A stretch of DNA of 64,000 nucleotides from Solenopsis invicta (lineage: Eukaryota > Arthropoda > Insecta > Hymenoptera > Formicidae), in the NCBI RefSeq assembly GCF_016802725.1, contig NC_052679.1, forward strand, positions 14,873,635 to 14,937,634, given 5' to 3'. Position 1 is the first letter of the stretch; every line of letters begins with the position of its first letter. The position numbers were made by a program, and so were the translations under genes. Below the pieces are notes generated by a model, which made no database searches, was not told the DNA's origin, and was given only the letters and a program-made list of their open reading frames with translations. Of the stretch, positions 34,652 to 48,501 are shown piece by piece.

Positions 34652-37603
34652 TATCGTCGTTATTGAGGGAGAGAAAGAGAGATTTTCGATCCTTAAAAAA
34701 AAAAACTTGTATACCATTTGAATATCGTATTTCGAAACAAATGTACTTCTCATAAGTTTCTTTTATTTAATTTTATATAAAAGCTGATCGCAATTAACAA
34801 AGCTTGAGACGGAAACCTATGTCTTCACTTATTTTGACGATTTCATTGCCATGGAACCATTCAAAAAATTCGCTTTTGAAAAAAAGTCAACGTTACAAAA
34901 AGAAGAATCGATTAGATCTAGTATTCGAAAAACATTTTAAAATTTCATACGACTACATTACCACCGCTTATATTATCCCGACCCAATATTAACTTGTCAT
35001 TTGCATTCAATACAAATTAATTAATCAAACATAAACATATAGTTTAATTGATGTTGCCTAAAAAGGAATAGAAAGATCAAAACTAGTTCCACTTAAATTC
35101 GAAAATATATATACAAATACGTAATGCGGATATAGAAGAATTTACTTTACTGCTATACAAAAATCCTGTCTTAGATGATTACGAAGATTTTATCTTAACG
35201 ATTACAATTTTGCTACCATTAGAAATTGCAGCAACCATTTTTTTATTATATAATCCAAAAAATATTGGTTAATAAGATGGGCTTCAAAATTACTCAAATA
35301 AGATTACAGAGTCGACAATAAAAAATTTAGCTGTCTTGAATTTATTAGGATTAGGCAAATTGCTAGTTGTATTCCAAACATCTACCGAATGATAGTGATT
35401 GCTTACAGTATTAAACCCCAAATTTGTGTAGAATGGAAAAGATATGTAGAACAAAATATCACTTTGCTGCTAAAAGAAGCGATTAATTTACTATTCTTTT
35501 AACAAATAAAGCTTTTCTTTCATTTATCACAAATTTTAGAAAAACTCATTGTTATATATTTAAAAAAAAGAATTTTTCTTTCAAAAAATAATAAAAGTTA
35601 GAATAATAAGCAAATCAAATTTTTTATTTAATATTCTTAATTAAAGTACTAAATTACTCGGATTCAGAATATATTTTGAATAAATATGATATTTATGATA
35701 AACTTATGATAGATTTGAGAAATAAGTAATATTTAATTCAAGTAATTTAATATTTACTTTTGTGAATTTTTCTGTACGTACATAGAAGCTTATTTTTAAG
35801 TTAAATTTAAAATATTACTTGTCAAATTAAATATTACTTGTTTCAAGTAAATGATGAGTTTATTTTAAGACAATCATCAAAAAAATATTCTTCGTAACGT
35901 TAAAATAACATTACTTACAAAACTAAAATTGAGTAATCACTTTTCTTAGACCAGAAATAATATTTTTCTGCGGGTTTAACAATACACACATGCAATATCT
36001 TTCACGTTTCCGATTATCGATAATTCGGAGATTGAAAGAAAATTCTTTCAATTCCAAAAAAAAAAAATGATCAAGAAACAAAATCATTTAGTTGTTCTGT
36101 ACAGTTTCGAATAATATGTAAAGAAACATCAATTTTTTTAGATTACTTATATTTTTTATCAATATATATATAATAAACGTAGTCATATAAGAGCAGTAAA
36201 ACAAGACTATATCAGTGTTCAGATAGCGTATTATCAGTTACGTTGCTTTATCTACATCATTCATTCACGTAAAACAAGGATAAATTCAGGCAATAACGCT
36301 GATAGTGCGCTTCCTGAACGTAGCCTACAATAGTGTTTTAGTACTTTTTTTCTTTTTTTTTTAGTAGATTTATATATTGAAATTGTCGTTCTTTTGGGTT
36401 CTAGAATAAAAACACTTATTTCATTGCTCCTTTCGATAAATTGCGGCGTACATACCGCTAGTAAATATGAATAATTTACATTCTACATTATCTTAATTAT
36501 GTCGCATTACATACATATTAATTATCTCTACTCATAAACAAAACGCATTCGACAGTCGATATTTATATTAAATATAACATTAAGCTGATCGCTTTGATAA
36601 ACTAAAATATATATTAGTAAGAATATAAGTATATAAGGTGAGAAATATATTAGAGCCACGTAAATTTTACGATTAGCGTTCTACTTTGTAAAAGTAAATA
36701 TTACACTTAATAATATAGCACTTTATAAAATTTAAATTAATTAAGATGCTCACATCTCTCACGTGCAAAAAATCTTAATAAATTTCAATCTATTAGTTCG
36801 ATTGTATCTACCAGGTACTTTGTAATAAACAGGGCGCAGGTGATATCATTATTTATGCCTGAAAGGTAACCAATAAAACCAGACCGGTACAATCACATCA
36901 TTTACATCCCGGTCGAGCACCACCGCTACTTCCAATCGACGTGCCTCATTAAATACCAAAAAGTTAAATCTTGTTTAAAACACTCTATTGTACTCGTTAC
37001 TCAACAATCTCGGATTTTGTCTCGGGCATAAATAACGTTAACGTTCAAGTCCCGGTAATAAGATTACATCATCCACTTTATAATGATATACGTGATGTGG
37101 CTTTACAGGAAAAATGCTTCGCTGAATTTTATTTGGCATACTTTGCGATTGGGATAGTTACTGCATGGTACCAACAATCAATGAGGAATGTCAGTGTGGC
37201 ACATATTACGTATGTTTCTACATTGTGCGCGTTTTAAGTGTCAGTAACTATTCCTCGAACATTTAGAGATACAAGTCATTTGTTAAATAAGAATCTATTG
37301 GTCCGAAGAACGTTGATAAAACATGTACGGATGAAAATGAACGCTCCTTATTCCTCCCCTGTTCCTGAGCACAATATTCCTCCCCTGTTCTCGAGCGGAA
37401 CGGCACAGTCTCGTCTATGGAATATTACAGTGTATTTTTAATCGTTATAACAATTTTTACTTAAAATATATTACAATATTAAACCGATAAAATTCAAATA
37501 GGTATACAAAGTAAAAAACCGATCTCAAAACAATATCGATACACCCTTTATTCCGTAGAATAAGAGCGGTCCAAAGTGAGCATAATGTATCCAAGCCCGC
37601 TTT

Positions 37604-37749
37604 ACTCTGTAAAAGAAAAGTATGTAAAATTACATGAACAAATAAAAATAAACATGTAAAATTATATATTATGTAATTACACATTTTTACAAATCGTGTA
37701 TAAATTTTACACTTACTGTTCACGATTTTACATACTTCTTTTACAGTGT
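37604..37749. mobile_element. 146-bp MITE with GTAAAAGAA-type TIR
   Basis: ACTCTGTAAAAGAAAAGTATG at the left and the inverse of CATACTTCTTTTACAGTGT at the right. The arms continue to ACATGAACA / TGTTCACGAT. It is non-coding. Confidence 0.65.
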
Positions 37750-38209
37750 GTTGTCGTCTTTTTTCTAACTCATTACGTGTATTTTATACTTAACAGTGTC
37801 GAGACATTATCGAAATGTGAAAAAGGTTCTTAGCTTTTTTTAATCATTTCACTTATATTTCAAATAATTTTTGCAATTAATAAGAGAAGATCTCAATATG
37901 TAAATCCACTTGTATCACATGTTTGCAAATAAATTCTACCAGAAAACTCGTTTACAAGTTGTAATTTTAATGTAATAAATATCGTATTGTTCCTAAATAA
38001 TAAAGCTAGAAGATAAAAACGATCAAAAAAGACAGTTTTTTTATGTATTTAAGAAACAAAGCATTAAAACACTTTTTTCTTGTGTTTTCTGATAATGAAA
38101 CTTCAGTCTTTTACACATTGCTATTTATCATGGAAAAAAGTTTCCTATTTTCTTATTTTCCAAGATATATTTAACAAAAAAATATGGCAATTTTTATTAA
38201 CTTGGGTTA

Positions 38210-38339
38210 GTATTCATAGTTCTTGTTTCAAGACAATGTTAAATAATGTCTTAATACGATTCTGTGATCGATTTAACACATCTTAAGACACTAACACATC
38301 TCAAGACGATTTTAAATATAAGATCGACTATTGAATACC
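38210..38339. mobile_element. MITE copy 2 (GGTATTCATAGTC...CTTAAGAC family)
   Basis: GTATTCATAGTTCTTGTTTCAAGAC at the left and ATAAGATCGACTATTGAATACC at the right are inverted, with several TCTTAAGAC motifs and TCTGTGATCGATT inside. It is a second copy of the 21692-21847 family. Confidence 0.6.
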
Positions 38340-39506
38340 AGCTTTTATTCTCAAGATATCAAAAATTTTATTTTCCAAATATAAAAAAAAAGTAAACACT
38401 ATATTTATTTTTTTTTGTCTTCTAAGTATTTAAAATTTGTTCATAATTTGAAGATAATAGAACTTTCATAATATTTTAACTGATTAACTTTAAAAATCGA
38501 ATATCCAATCAGATGCATTTATCACAAAAAAAATTTGTTTTCTTATATAGAAATCCATATCTGGATTTAGATAAAGCCATCTACCCATACAGCAATAGAA
38601 ATCTGCGAGATATACTAAAATCATCCTGGATATCTCAAATGTATTGTGATGTTCTTAAGATCTTCCTAGTTTTCATTATAACAAGTATATCTCTGAGGTG
38701 CTCTAATATTGAATATTCAGAAAATCTCAATAAAAAATATGTAAAAATTATAAAGATAATCTGTATAACACACAGAGTCTAAGAATACTTTAGGCGCTAT
38801 AGTTAAAAATATATATACACGGCTAGAATATATATACATATGGCAGTGATTACATTGTATTATATTTAAAAAGTATGCTCTAGACCTACTAGATATATCT
38901 TCCTCTTTCTTTTTTCTCCCTCTCACTTGCTTTCAATATAATGCTATAATTTCCCAGCAAGATATGTTGAAAAAAATCCCGCAGATCTTTTTTTCTTACT
39001 GTGTGGGTAGTTACAGGCTCGACATGCTAACCCCTTTACATAATTATTTTGGAGTTTATTAAGTGTGCGAACGATCCAATAGCAGATCTTCATAAAATGT
39101 TCGAAACATGTAATCCACGAATTCTTAGCTAAATGGAAGCAGTGTCGCATTACATTCTTGCATGACGTTTGCAAGTTATTGCAAGGATTGATAAAGCTTG
39201 AGATACACCGCTCTTTTCATTTACATTATCTAAAACAAAGAGATCTACATGCACGAAATGTAATATCATGATATAATTTGGCAGACAGATAATTATAATT
39301 TTACCATATTTGTCATATATTTAATTTTTCTTATTCACCTTGCAATTACTTGTAATATTTTGCCCATATCATTTTTTTTACTTCATATTTTCTAAACATT
39401 TAGATAATTTTTTTAACTTCAAAAACTTTTTTAACGTTAATGAATCTGTTTCCAATGCACAAAAAGGCACTGGGAAAGATAAAATGTAGTAAACAGTTCA
39501 CATATT

Positions 39507-39512
39507 TTTATT
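39507..39512 (-). terminator. Candidate poly(A) signal of the receptor gene
   Basis: A minus-strand AATAAA lies about 205 nt downstream of the receptor stop codon (39716-39718). It is the nearest canonical hexamer I saw on that strand. AT-rich DNA makes chance matches common, so only position supports it. Confidence 0.4.
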
Positions 39513-39715
39513 AGGATAATGAACGTTGTGTAATTAACGATCACTTGTATAGCATTATATAGAGGAGAAAATAATTGTTTAAATAGTAAAACATAAAATC
39601 AGAGATATACGCTTGTCTTTTCTATTGTTTCAACATTCCTCATTGATACGTATAACAAAATTATGATACAAAAAATGGTTGTGCCATTAAAATAAACTAT
39701 ATTAATAGACACTAA

Positions 39716-41476
39716 CTACATACTAGATTCCTTGGTAGTAATAATCTCGTTGGTATTATCAACACGAATCAAAGTAGATGAATTTAATACAAGAGCTCTA
39801 CCAAGAGTAGCAACTCGTTCTACTACACACGAGGCAGAAAGGCGTGCTTCGGCATCGTGATCCCAACATTCTTCCATTGTATCACAAATTGATGATAGTC
39901 CCTAAAATAAGATTGCACAATTATAAACATTAAAAAACTATATATTCCTTTTTCCAATGTTATCTTTTTAAATAAAAAAGTAGAATTGTTCTTTACAAAG
40001 TTATCGAAAAAAATGTTTCTAGTAGCAGTTTTATTTATTTTCTATAAATCTTTTTATAAAAAAGATTTTTTTTGCATAAAATGGCTTATCTAAAATATAC
40101 TTATATATATATGCGTTTTTTTGTTATTTTAGAGAATATTGCGCGAAATAATAGCTCATTTTTAAGAATTAAAAAAAACTGCTGCACTTATCTTTTTATA
40201 ATATAAACAAAATCCTAATATGACCAAAAAGTGTATCAACCCATTTAAATAACGAGAATTATAAATATTTATAAGATTCCTCAAACTACACATCGCAGAT
40301 TTGCCGCCTTAAAATACAGCTTTTAAGAAGAACCCAAAAATACAATATCATAAAGCTTATATGCATCTCTACAATTTTTCCTTATCCTGAAAATTATCTT
40401 TTTACATTTTTACACATCTGCTTATACATATTACAAAATATCTACAAATTTTGATATAGCTAAATGTTTATTAGTTTCCATGTTACATAAATTTAAAAAC
40501 AAACCCATTTAGCCATACCAAAATTTGTAGATATTTATTAAATATGTGTACAAATAGATGTATAAAAGTAAAAAAATGTGGTTTTTTTTTTAATTCTCAA
40601 AGATAGGTGCTCTAGACCAGAATATCCTCTTGATATATAGTAATTATGAATGGAATAAAATTGATATTTCTATATTTAGCGACTTACTGGATGTTTACGC
40701 CAAGTTTCTAAAATGAGCGGTCTCTCTTTTTTATGGACAACGCTTTCTTGCATGTCTTCTAAAGTAGGATGGAGACCGACCTCGTCCTCAAATGGTAGTC
40801 GATATTCTCCTATTGGTCCCTAATATTGAAATAAAAACAATTAGCAACTTTCGACATGCAACTAACTTGCAAGACTTTTAATGATTATTTTCACAGTACT
40901 TGAATATTTTATTCAAATATACGAAAATACCTAGTGTTTATTTTGTTATTATTTCACGTGTAATTTTTATTATCATTTATCAAAGTAAATTTTGGTTTTA
41001 TATGGCATATTTGTTTTCTTCCAACAGATAGTTTTTTATAACAAATAGTTTTAAATAACAAATTGGTAAATTTAGATAAATTCAATTTTTCAAACATTAA
41101 AATGCGGATCTGATATCGATGTTCAAATGAAGATATCGGATAATCCAAGAAATCAGATATCGGATATCCAGTTAATCGTTTCCTCGATATCCACATATCC
41201 AGATCATATTTACAGCTTTAGTCTTGAAAATTTTGCAGTTAATCAAAAATGTATATTTTTTGTAAGACATGTTGCACACAATATTACGCACATTTTGTAC
41301 AGTACATCTTGAAGCTAATTCCCATAGAACTAACCCACAGGCATACATGTCAATTCGTAAAAATGAGTCTCTAGTAAAATTTATTGCTCCTTCTAAAACT
41401 TCTGGTGCCATATATCTACGCGTTCCAACCTGTAAATAATAAATTATTATAGTTGTTTTCAACATAATAAAAAGAT

Positions 41477-41507
<31 letters not shown>

Positions 41508-44500
41508 CACACTACCTGTCCGTGTGTATCGCCGCAAGGTTTCCCCGGATGAAAAATAAGTGCTAAGCCAAAATCTGCTATACAGGCACTCATATCAGCC
41601 TTCAGTAAAACATTTTTTGACTTAAAATCTCTATGAGCTACAGCTGGTTTATAACCGTCTGCCTTGTTAGCTGGGATTTCTTCATGTAGATGCATCAAAC
41701 CTCTGAAAAAAATAATCTTTTTATTAAAAATTAAATAAAATAAATAACTCAATAAAATTGCTCCATTCAATTTGCAAGCCAAAAGTTTGAAAACGTTTGC
41801 AATTTTCTCATATTTCGTAGAAAGATAAATATCTTGATAAAAAAAAATCGTAAAAAAATTATTTAACGCATTTTAAACCAAACATTTTTTTCAATTTTTT
41901 CTAATGTCAATAATATTTATAAAAAATTACATTTTGCCAACTTTTCATAATTTTTTTTTTTTATAACTCGATATTATCGATGAAAAATCACCGTATCAAT
42001 TTTTTTAAAGCCTTTTTAAAGCTTAAAGAATTTACTTTAAAATAGATTTATGTTGTTAAATTTGGTATTACATTTTGTTCAATTTCGTCAATCTACAGCA
42101 CTTCAAAGCCAAAGTAAAACAAAAATATTGAAAATCATACATTCTTAAAATGTTTACTCAAATTTTGTAATTAAAAATCCCCAAAAAATTTCAAAATTTT
42201 CTAAAAATTTTATTCAAAATTATAGATAAAATTAAAAAATTTTTTAATGTAACTTTGAAATAAATTTATTACATCATACTTTTAAATGTTTTTTAATTAT
42301 GCAATCATAAAGAAAAACAGTTAAGTTTTGAATATTAAAGATAACCCTAAAACTAATTTAACAATTTAAAAAAAAAAAATTCCTTAAAAATTTTGGGTGT
42401 CTCAATTTATCCCGATAGTAAATACTCTAATTTTCGATTTCATGTAATTTAAAAAAAATAAAATTAGGAACAAAAAAAAGACAAAATTAAAACACACGTT
42501 TAAAGCTCTATTTTTGATCTTTAAAATGTGTATTTGAAAACATCTCTACAATTTTTTCTCCAAGAAGTTTAATTTTTTAGAAGAAAATCGTAAGCATTTT
42601 CCAAACTTCTGGCCTGCAGTGCATAATGTAAAATCTTGTTTAACTCTCAACAAATTATCGCTTATGTTATTATAATACCTTGCCATGGACTCTGCAATTC
42701 TACACATTTCAGGCCATGTCACAATATTTGCTTTTAGGTAATCACACAATGAACCTTTTTCATGATACGCTGTAATTAACCAAAATTCAGTTTGTAAATT
42801 GTCGCCGTGCTTTTCAACACCTATAAAGTGTAATATATCTTCGTGATCCATATGTGCAAGCTTAAAGATCTCTTGTTCAGTCTGCCATGATTGCTTATCC
42901 TGCATAGGAAAAACTTTAACCGCCACAAATTCATTTTTAAATTGGGCTTTCCAAACTGCTCCAAAACGACCTCGAGCTTTAATTTCAAGAAGTTGTATTG
43001 GTCGTAAGCCTAGATTAGGTGAAGGTTGTGGCAATGGTACAGGCTCCAGCGTTGGAATCTGAAAGATTTACATTAATTTCATAAATTAAGGAGTACATTT
43101 TACAAATTTATTTTTAATAATCTTGATAATTCTTTAACCTCGTTAAAATAGCCCAATTTTCGACGACGACAGAACCACCAAAGAGAAACTGAAATAATCA
43201 CAAAAACCACAGGAATTGTTGTTAATAGAATAATTGTTATTATTTGCTGCTTTGCATTGGGTACAGGTTCAAATTCTGAAAAGATAATTATTCAAGTATC
43301 ACTGCAAATGCATTGAAAGAGACAAATTTATTTAAAATAAATAAAAATAAAGAAATACTGTATAACATAATTGAATAATATACCATGAATAACAGATGGT
43401 TCTGTAGGCTTTGAGGTTGGTTGTGGAACCCAAGAGAAATTTTGGTTACACATATTGCCTTCGCAACAACAAAAATAGTGTTCACTTTTTCTTTCCATAC
43501 TATTCTCCACACAAAGCGGTTTATCATAACAATCATTGTTATCTAAAAAGCAACCCTGAAAATAAGAAAATAAATGTATAGAAAATGTATTCACAGCAAC
43601 AAGAATTGAATCTGCAATTATATATGTCAGGCAAAAAAATGCAAAGAACTACATTTTGTAATATCAAATTTTACATCAAGATGTAAAATTTATTCCATTA
43701 TATTACAAAATAATTTCAATCTTTCAATTTTTCAATATTTCTATTTAATTCTTAATATCTTAATTTTATCCTTTTTTTCTTTTGATCTTTAAAATTTATT
43801 CCATTTTAATTGCTTATACACATAATAGAATTGTATAATGTATGTGTATAATAAATATTACTAATAAACAACTAACCTTTAATTTAACTATTGTTTCTTT
43901 AGTAGTACTATTCATCGTCCACAACACATAACAATGATTACGTTTGTCTGCATCATGCGGGCCACATTCTTCTTGTCTTGAACAATCCTGCTCATTCTCC
44001 GCACACATCGTATCATTGTAAAATTCACAATAGGCTGAACCTTTAATATCTTTTGCAAATGTAGATGCAGATGTACATGTTCCTAAAATAAGTTTTCAAA
44101 ATTACCTTTGTGCTTAATATTAATATATGTAATCAATTGATTAACTGATGTTTACTTTTTTCTACAAAACATTTTTTCATTAATAATTCCTTTCATCTAA
44201 TAATTTGTCTTAATAAAACACTTTTTAATTGTTAATTGTTGGTTAAATTGTTTCATAAAAATAAATGATTAAATGTATATATATATAGCATTTTTTAATT
44301 ACACACACACACGCACACACACACACACACACGCACACATAAATGTGTGTAATTTATATATACATATATACATACATACATACATACATCCATACATACA
44401 TACATACATACATACATACATACATACATACATACATACATACATACATACATACATACATACATACATACATACATACATACATACATACATACATACA

Positions 44501-45579
44501 TACATACATACATACATACATACATACATACATACATACATACATACATACATACATACATACATACATACATACATACATACATACATACATACATACA
44601 TACATACATACATACATACATACATACATACATACATACATACATACATACATACATACATACATACATACATACATACATACATACATACATACATACA
44701 TACATACATACATACATACATACATACATACATACATACATACATACATACATACATACATACATACATACATACATACATACATACATACATACATACA
44801 TACATACATACATACATACATACATACATACATACATACATACATACATACATACATACATACATACATACATACATACATACATACATACATACATACA
44901 TACATACATACATACATACATACATACATGCATGCATACATACATACATACATACATACATACATACGTACATACATACACAGTATTGGCCAAAATTATA
45001 TCACCTTTCGATTTTTTTAGCATAACTTGTTTTAAAGGACATGAATCTCTATTAAATCATAATATATTTTGATGATAAATATAACTTGCGTTAATAACTT
45101 TTTATCAAATAATGGGAACAGCAACTTGTGAAAAGTTATTTTTATTAAAAATTTTTTCCAACATATGTAAAATTTTAATCATAATTAGCTTTAAGTCATA
45201 ACAAGTATAAATAATGTGGAATATTAAATCTAACGGCTAAAACTATGTTATGATGGTAAAAACAATGATTGCAATACAAAAAACAAAAAAAGCACAAAAG
45301 TGCATCTATGAAAAAATTAAGAAAAAATTCGAAAATTATATTTTTAATTATAGTCAAAGGATTATAGTATATATTGTCAAATCTCATTACACTTTATGTG
45401 TAAGATACACTAAGGTGTATCTTTCATCAAGTGTTTACTATAAAATTTTGAGTGCATTCGATACACTTCAATAAAAGTTATGCTCCAAAAATCTAAAGGT
45501 GATATAATTTTGGCCGGTATTGTATATATATAGACTCGGAATTAAAAAAATTAAACTTGTTTATTTTTTGTAAGAAATG

Positions 45580-45620
<41 letters not shown>

Positions 45621-47769
45621 GTTTCTTACAAAAACTAAACAAGTTCAATTTTTTTTATTCCGAGTTATGGCATCAAATCACTTCTCTATCACTACCGTCA
45701 CATCGTGAAGAATTTTATTCTAGTAAGACTTAAACAGAAAACAGAAAATAAAAATATTAACAGGTAATAAATATAAAAGTTCTATGAAAACCAAATAAGT
45801 CCACAAGTTTTATATTTCAAAAAATTTTTTTATCTTTTTGAGTTTTCAAAATATTAATAAATTTAAAAAAACTGTTATATCTATCTATTATGCGGGGAAA
45901 AAATTACAATGTTTATACAAAGAAAAATAAAAAGGATGTTTTGTTAAGAGTAATTTATAAAATTTTCTAAATAAAAAATGAAACTTATACTTTAAATCAC
46001 TTTATACTTTAAATAATATTTCTTTTATATTTTCTGAGAAAAATCTCATAGATAAAGTTATCTAGAAGTGAAAAAATTAAACATAAAAAACTTTTTGCTG
46101 AGTGTTTTTCAATTTCAGTGTAACCTAAAAGCCTAAACAATTATCTAAAAAACATTATTTATTTATAAAATTACACAAAAATTAGAATTCTGAAATTTAC
46201 ATAAAAATTCTGAAAAATTATGTAAAAAATTTTTATCAGGGTATACACATACAAAACATTCTACAACTTAACACTTCTAAGATATAAGCATATAAAGCTG
46301 CTATAGCTACTGCTACGATTAGCCTATATACCAAACTTGCACAAAGTTTTACATTACAGGACTTGATCATTGTTAAACTGAATGGAGTCAGAAAAAAATC
46401 TCAAACTACATTACTTCTGTAATTGTTTGCAAACTGTATTCTATTATTCATCTCTCCACAATTTGTGAAGCAAAAACAGGGATATAACATGTAGAAACAA
46501 ATTGTTGGATAAGTTTCAAATTCACAAAGAGAATTAGAAAATGAAGGTATATAAGTACATGACAAACAATTGCAGCACAATCATTTGCGAACATGTAAAT
46601 CTAATGTGAAAAATGTAAGTGTACTACAAAATTCCAACTTTATTCAAAGTTTGTTTTAACAAGAAACTAACGTAGTTTCTTTAACATCTCCGATGGCAGA
46701 AATAAAGATAGCTTTGAAGCCCTGATTAACTTAATCAATTTTTTACTTATTAATACTCATGTTATTTTCTTTAGTTCAAATAGAATAAACTTTTGTTGTT
46801 TAATACATTAAAAAAAAATTATAGGGATAACAAATTATATGATTAGAAGTTATGAAGTAAGCAATTCTGCCAGTTAAATCAAGCAATGATTGAGAATGTT
46901 TTCCAGTAATGTACATAGAGGATACTGTGTAATACAGTGTACAACCCAATATTTTTCAACTATTGACCTGTTCTTTTTAATGGAACTTCTTTCTTATTGT
47001 TCATCTTTTCTCCTTCCTTTTCTTTTCCCATTGGGGAAAAAAAGAGAAAAGATAAATTGATTGCTCAAAAAGTTCAGTTAAAAAGAACCTTATCATACAC
47101 AGCTAAAATGCTGTATTTGACAGTGTCCTGGTATCTAAAAGCATATTATGCACATATTGCATTTATCCTTAACATTCAATGAACAAGGATAAATAATGTA
47201 TCATATGCATAATGGGCTTTTCATATCGTTTTGTGTCACTTCCTACATTGAACACAGTCATGGCTTATCTGTCACTTATACATTAGCATGAATAAGTACA
47301 TATAAGTTATATGTACTTATCCCTTCCGATATCATTATATTATCATTGAATGACTAACGATATCCTCATGATATTATGAGTTCTGTATTCCATTTGAGTC
47401 TGTGGATACTAACATATTTTTAATGGTAAAATGTAATGTTGAAAGAAAAAAATGAAATAAAGTTAAACAGTGAAAGTCAATATTGTATAAGACTGTGTCA
47501 CACAATGTATGATTGTATTTCCATTGCTGAAAAGCATCCTGAGTTTATCGGAGTTTGATCAAACAAATTATCGTAAAAGTCTCCCCCCCCCCTTCTCTCT
47601 CTCTCCCTTATTCCATGAAAAAATTCCATAATCCCTTAAATCTTACAAAAGTATGAAGAAAATACAAGTATTTTAAACAATATATTGTTGTATCTATATA
47701 TGTATACATATATATGTTACCTAATAATCCCAGGAAGATGAGAGGCAGTATCGTCGCATATACGGACAT
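39716..47769 (-). CDS. put: Activin/TGF-beta type II receptor serine/threonine kinase (punt/ACVR2-like), 9 exons
   Basis: Type II receptor of the activin/BMP pathway. At the plasma membrane it binds dimeric ligand, recruits a type I receptor and phosphorylates its GS box, so that Smads are activated. Coding exons in transcript order, all on the minus strand: 47721-47769, 43877-44082, 43384-43555, 43139-43275, 42679-43058, 41516-41702, 41292-41429, 40688-40819, 39716-39901. All introns are GT/AG and the phases close to 1587 nt, or 528 residues, a normal family length. Exon 1 encodes a hydrophobic signal peptide (MSVYATILPLIFLGLL). Exons 2-3 encode the Cys-rich three-finger ectodomain, with FCCCEGNMCN. 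Exon 4 holds one membrane segment (about residues 152-175) followed by CRRRK. The kinase shows a Gly-rich loop (GRFGAVW, 218-224), Lys236 in VAVK, HRD 338-340 with DFKSKN, DFG 358-360 and APE 385-387. The C-terminal exon has EECWDHDAEARLSA. Length and a short tail favour punt over Wit. 5' UTR exons could not be placed. Confidence 0.95.
40125..40633. mobile_element. Long-TIR element, copy 2 (receptor intron 8)
   Basis: Reverse-strand end TCAAGAGGATATTCTGGTCTAGAG matches the TIR of the 33974-34651 element. The subterminal AAATTTGTAGATATTTATTA and AAACTAATAAACATTTAGC blocks also match. The left end is more eroded. It lies wholly within the 39902-40687 intron. Confidence 0.6.
44300..44340. repeat. 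(CA)n tract preceding the tetranucleotide array
   Basis: CA units interrupted by CG dinucleotides in receptor intron 1. Confidence 0.8.
44361..44980. repeat. (TACA)n tetranucleotide microsatellite, about 0.6 kb
   Basis: About 150 units of TACA/ACAT, almost pure from 44391 to about 44928. Interruptions occur near both ends (ATCCAT, CATGCATGCAT, ACGTAC). It lies in receptor intron 1, about 280 bp upstream of the exon 2 acceptor in transcript orientation. The long IHTY/VCMY reading frames on both strands are pure repeat translations. It ends exactly where a Tc1/mariner-like element starts. Confidence 0.97.
44981..45522. mobile_element. Tc1/mariner-like non-autonomous element (542 bp) in receptor intron 1
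   Basis: The left end CAGTATTGGCCAAAATTATA and the inverted right end CAATACCGGCCAAAATTATA form TIRs continuing through ATCACCTTT and AGCATAACTT. A TA flank is clear on the right, and a TA lies two bases before the left end. Interior ORFs are AT-driven with no transposase motif. Confidence 0.8.
45533..45666. mobile_element. Palindromic element with (TA)n loop
   Basis: ACTCGGAATTAAAAAAATT...TTGTAAGAAA pairs inversely with TTTCTTACAAAAACTAAAC...ATTCCGAGT. The loop is a (TA)n tract at about 45584-45616. It abuts the previous element in receptor intron 1. Confidence 0.7.
47581..47610. repeat. C-rich/CT low-complexity tract
   Basis: CCCCCCCCCC followed by TCTCTCTCTCCC, about 110 bp from receptor exon 1 within intron 1. 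Confidence 0.7.
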
Positions 47770-48480
47770 GGTGAGCGAATCGTAAAAGCATACCAGTAAT
47801 TTTGAGTCTATTAGCTATTAAGCAAATTGTAGTAATTTATCCGCCGACACATCTCTTCCTTTCTCTCTCTTCCTCTCTTTCTCTCTCTTTCCCTCTCTTT
47901 CTCTCTGTCTCTCCCTTTTGTTTTCCCTCTTCCTTCACCTTTATACAGAAATACCGCACAGCACAGATTTATGTCATCTTCAACGTCAAATCATTGCCAA
48001 TCTCGTAACCTCCGCACGAAAAACATACTCCTTTTTTTCTCCCCTCTTTCGCGTTTTCTTCCTCTCAGTGACGTTACACGACACGCTAAGCAGCGCAATT
48101 AACTCACACGCGGTTTCCTAGTTAAATTAAGAAAGGAATTTCATTTTCAGAGTCGAATTTAGAGGGGACGTACGACGGACGCGCGAGATACACAGAACGA
48201 CGCGCCGGGTGCAGGGCACCTACGAACCGTACACTTATCATCGACACGAAGGTACAACACGGCGAAACATAATATCGTGGCTCGTGGGATTAAAGCTTGA
48301 GGGAAAGAAGACATTTGATGTCTAAAGTCACGGTTTGCTTCTAATATGGCAGTCTAGCGCTTCCCCCCTCCGAGCCCCTCGAACATGGACATTATCTCGA
48401 GTCGTCGAACTATCGCTATATTTCGGACGCTAGCGCATGCAGTGCCCCCTATCTGACAATCTACTTTTTTTAGGCGCGGA
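47770..48480 (-). promoter_or_regulatory. Probable promoter/5' leader region of the type II receptor gene
   Basis: The DNA just upstream of the receptor ATG (minus strand) starts with CT-rich low-complexity sequence at 47.85-47.93 kb. It then becomes CpG-rich at about 48.13-48.43 kb, unlike the AT-rich DNA on either side. The ATG context (CACC before ATG) is good. I could not identify the transcription start or upstream non-coding exons. A hAT-like element begins at 48502, so the proximal promoter is probably confined between the ATG and that insertion. Confidence 0.4.
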
Positions 48481-48501
48481 AATACGAAGTTTTATGTGAA
48501 G

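Larger units (their letters stand above)
32829..39506. other. AT-rich intergenic DNA with MITEs
   Basis: Downstream of the receptor gene. It contains the elements at 33974-34651, 37604-37749 and 38210-38339. A short inverted pair flanks 32822-32960 (ATTCAAATAATT and inverse). A region at 34.8-35.5 kb has fragmented open frames that could be a decayed coding element. I cannot name it. Confidence 0.45.

Noticed and set aside
42546..43058. Reading through the receptor kinase exon to the stop at 42546
   Set aside because: A GT donor at 42677-42678 gives the correct Arg codon across the junction to 41702 and restores the conserved kinase sequence. The tail beyond it is intronic.
44273..45025. Long ORFs on both strands (up to 250 codons) with IHTY or VCMY repeats
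   Set aside because: They are translations of the (TACA)n microsatellite in every frame and have no independent coding signal.
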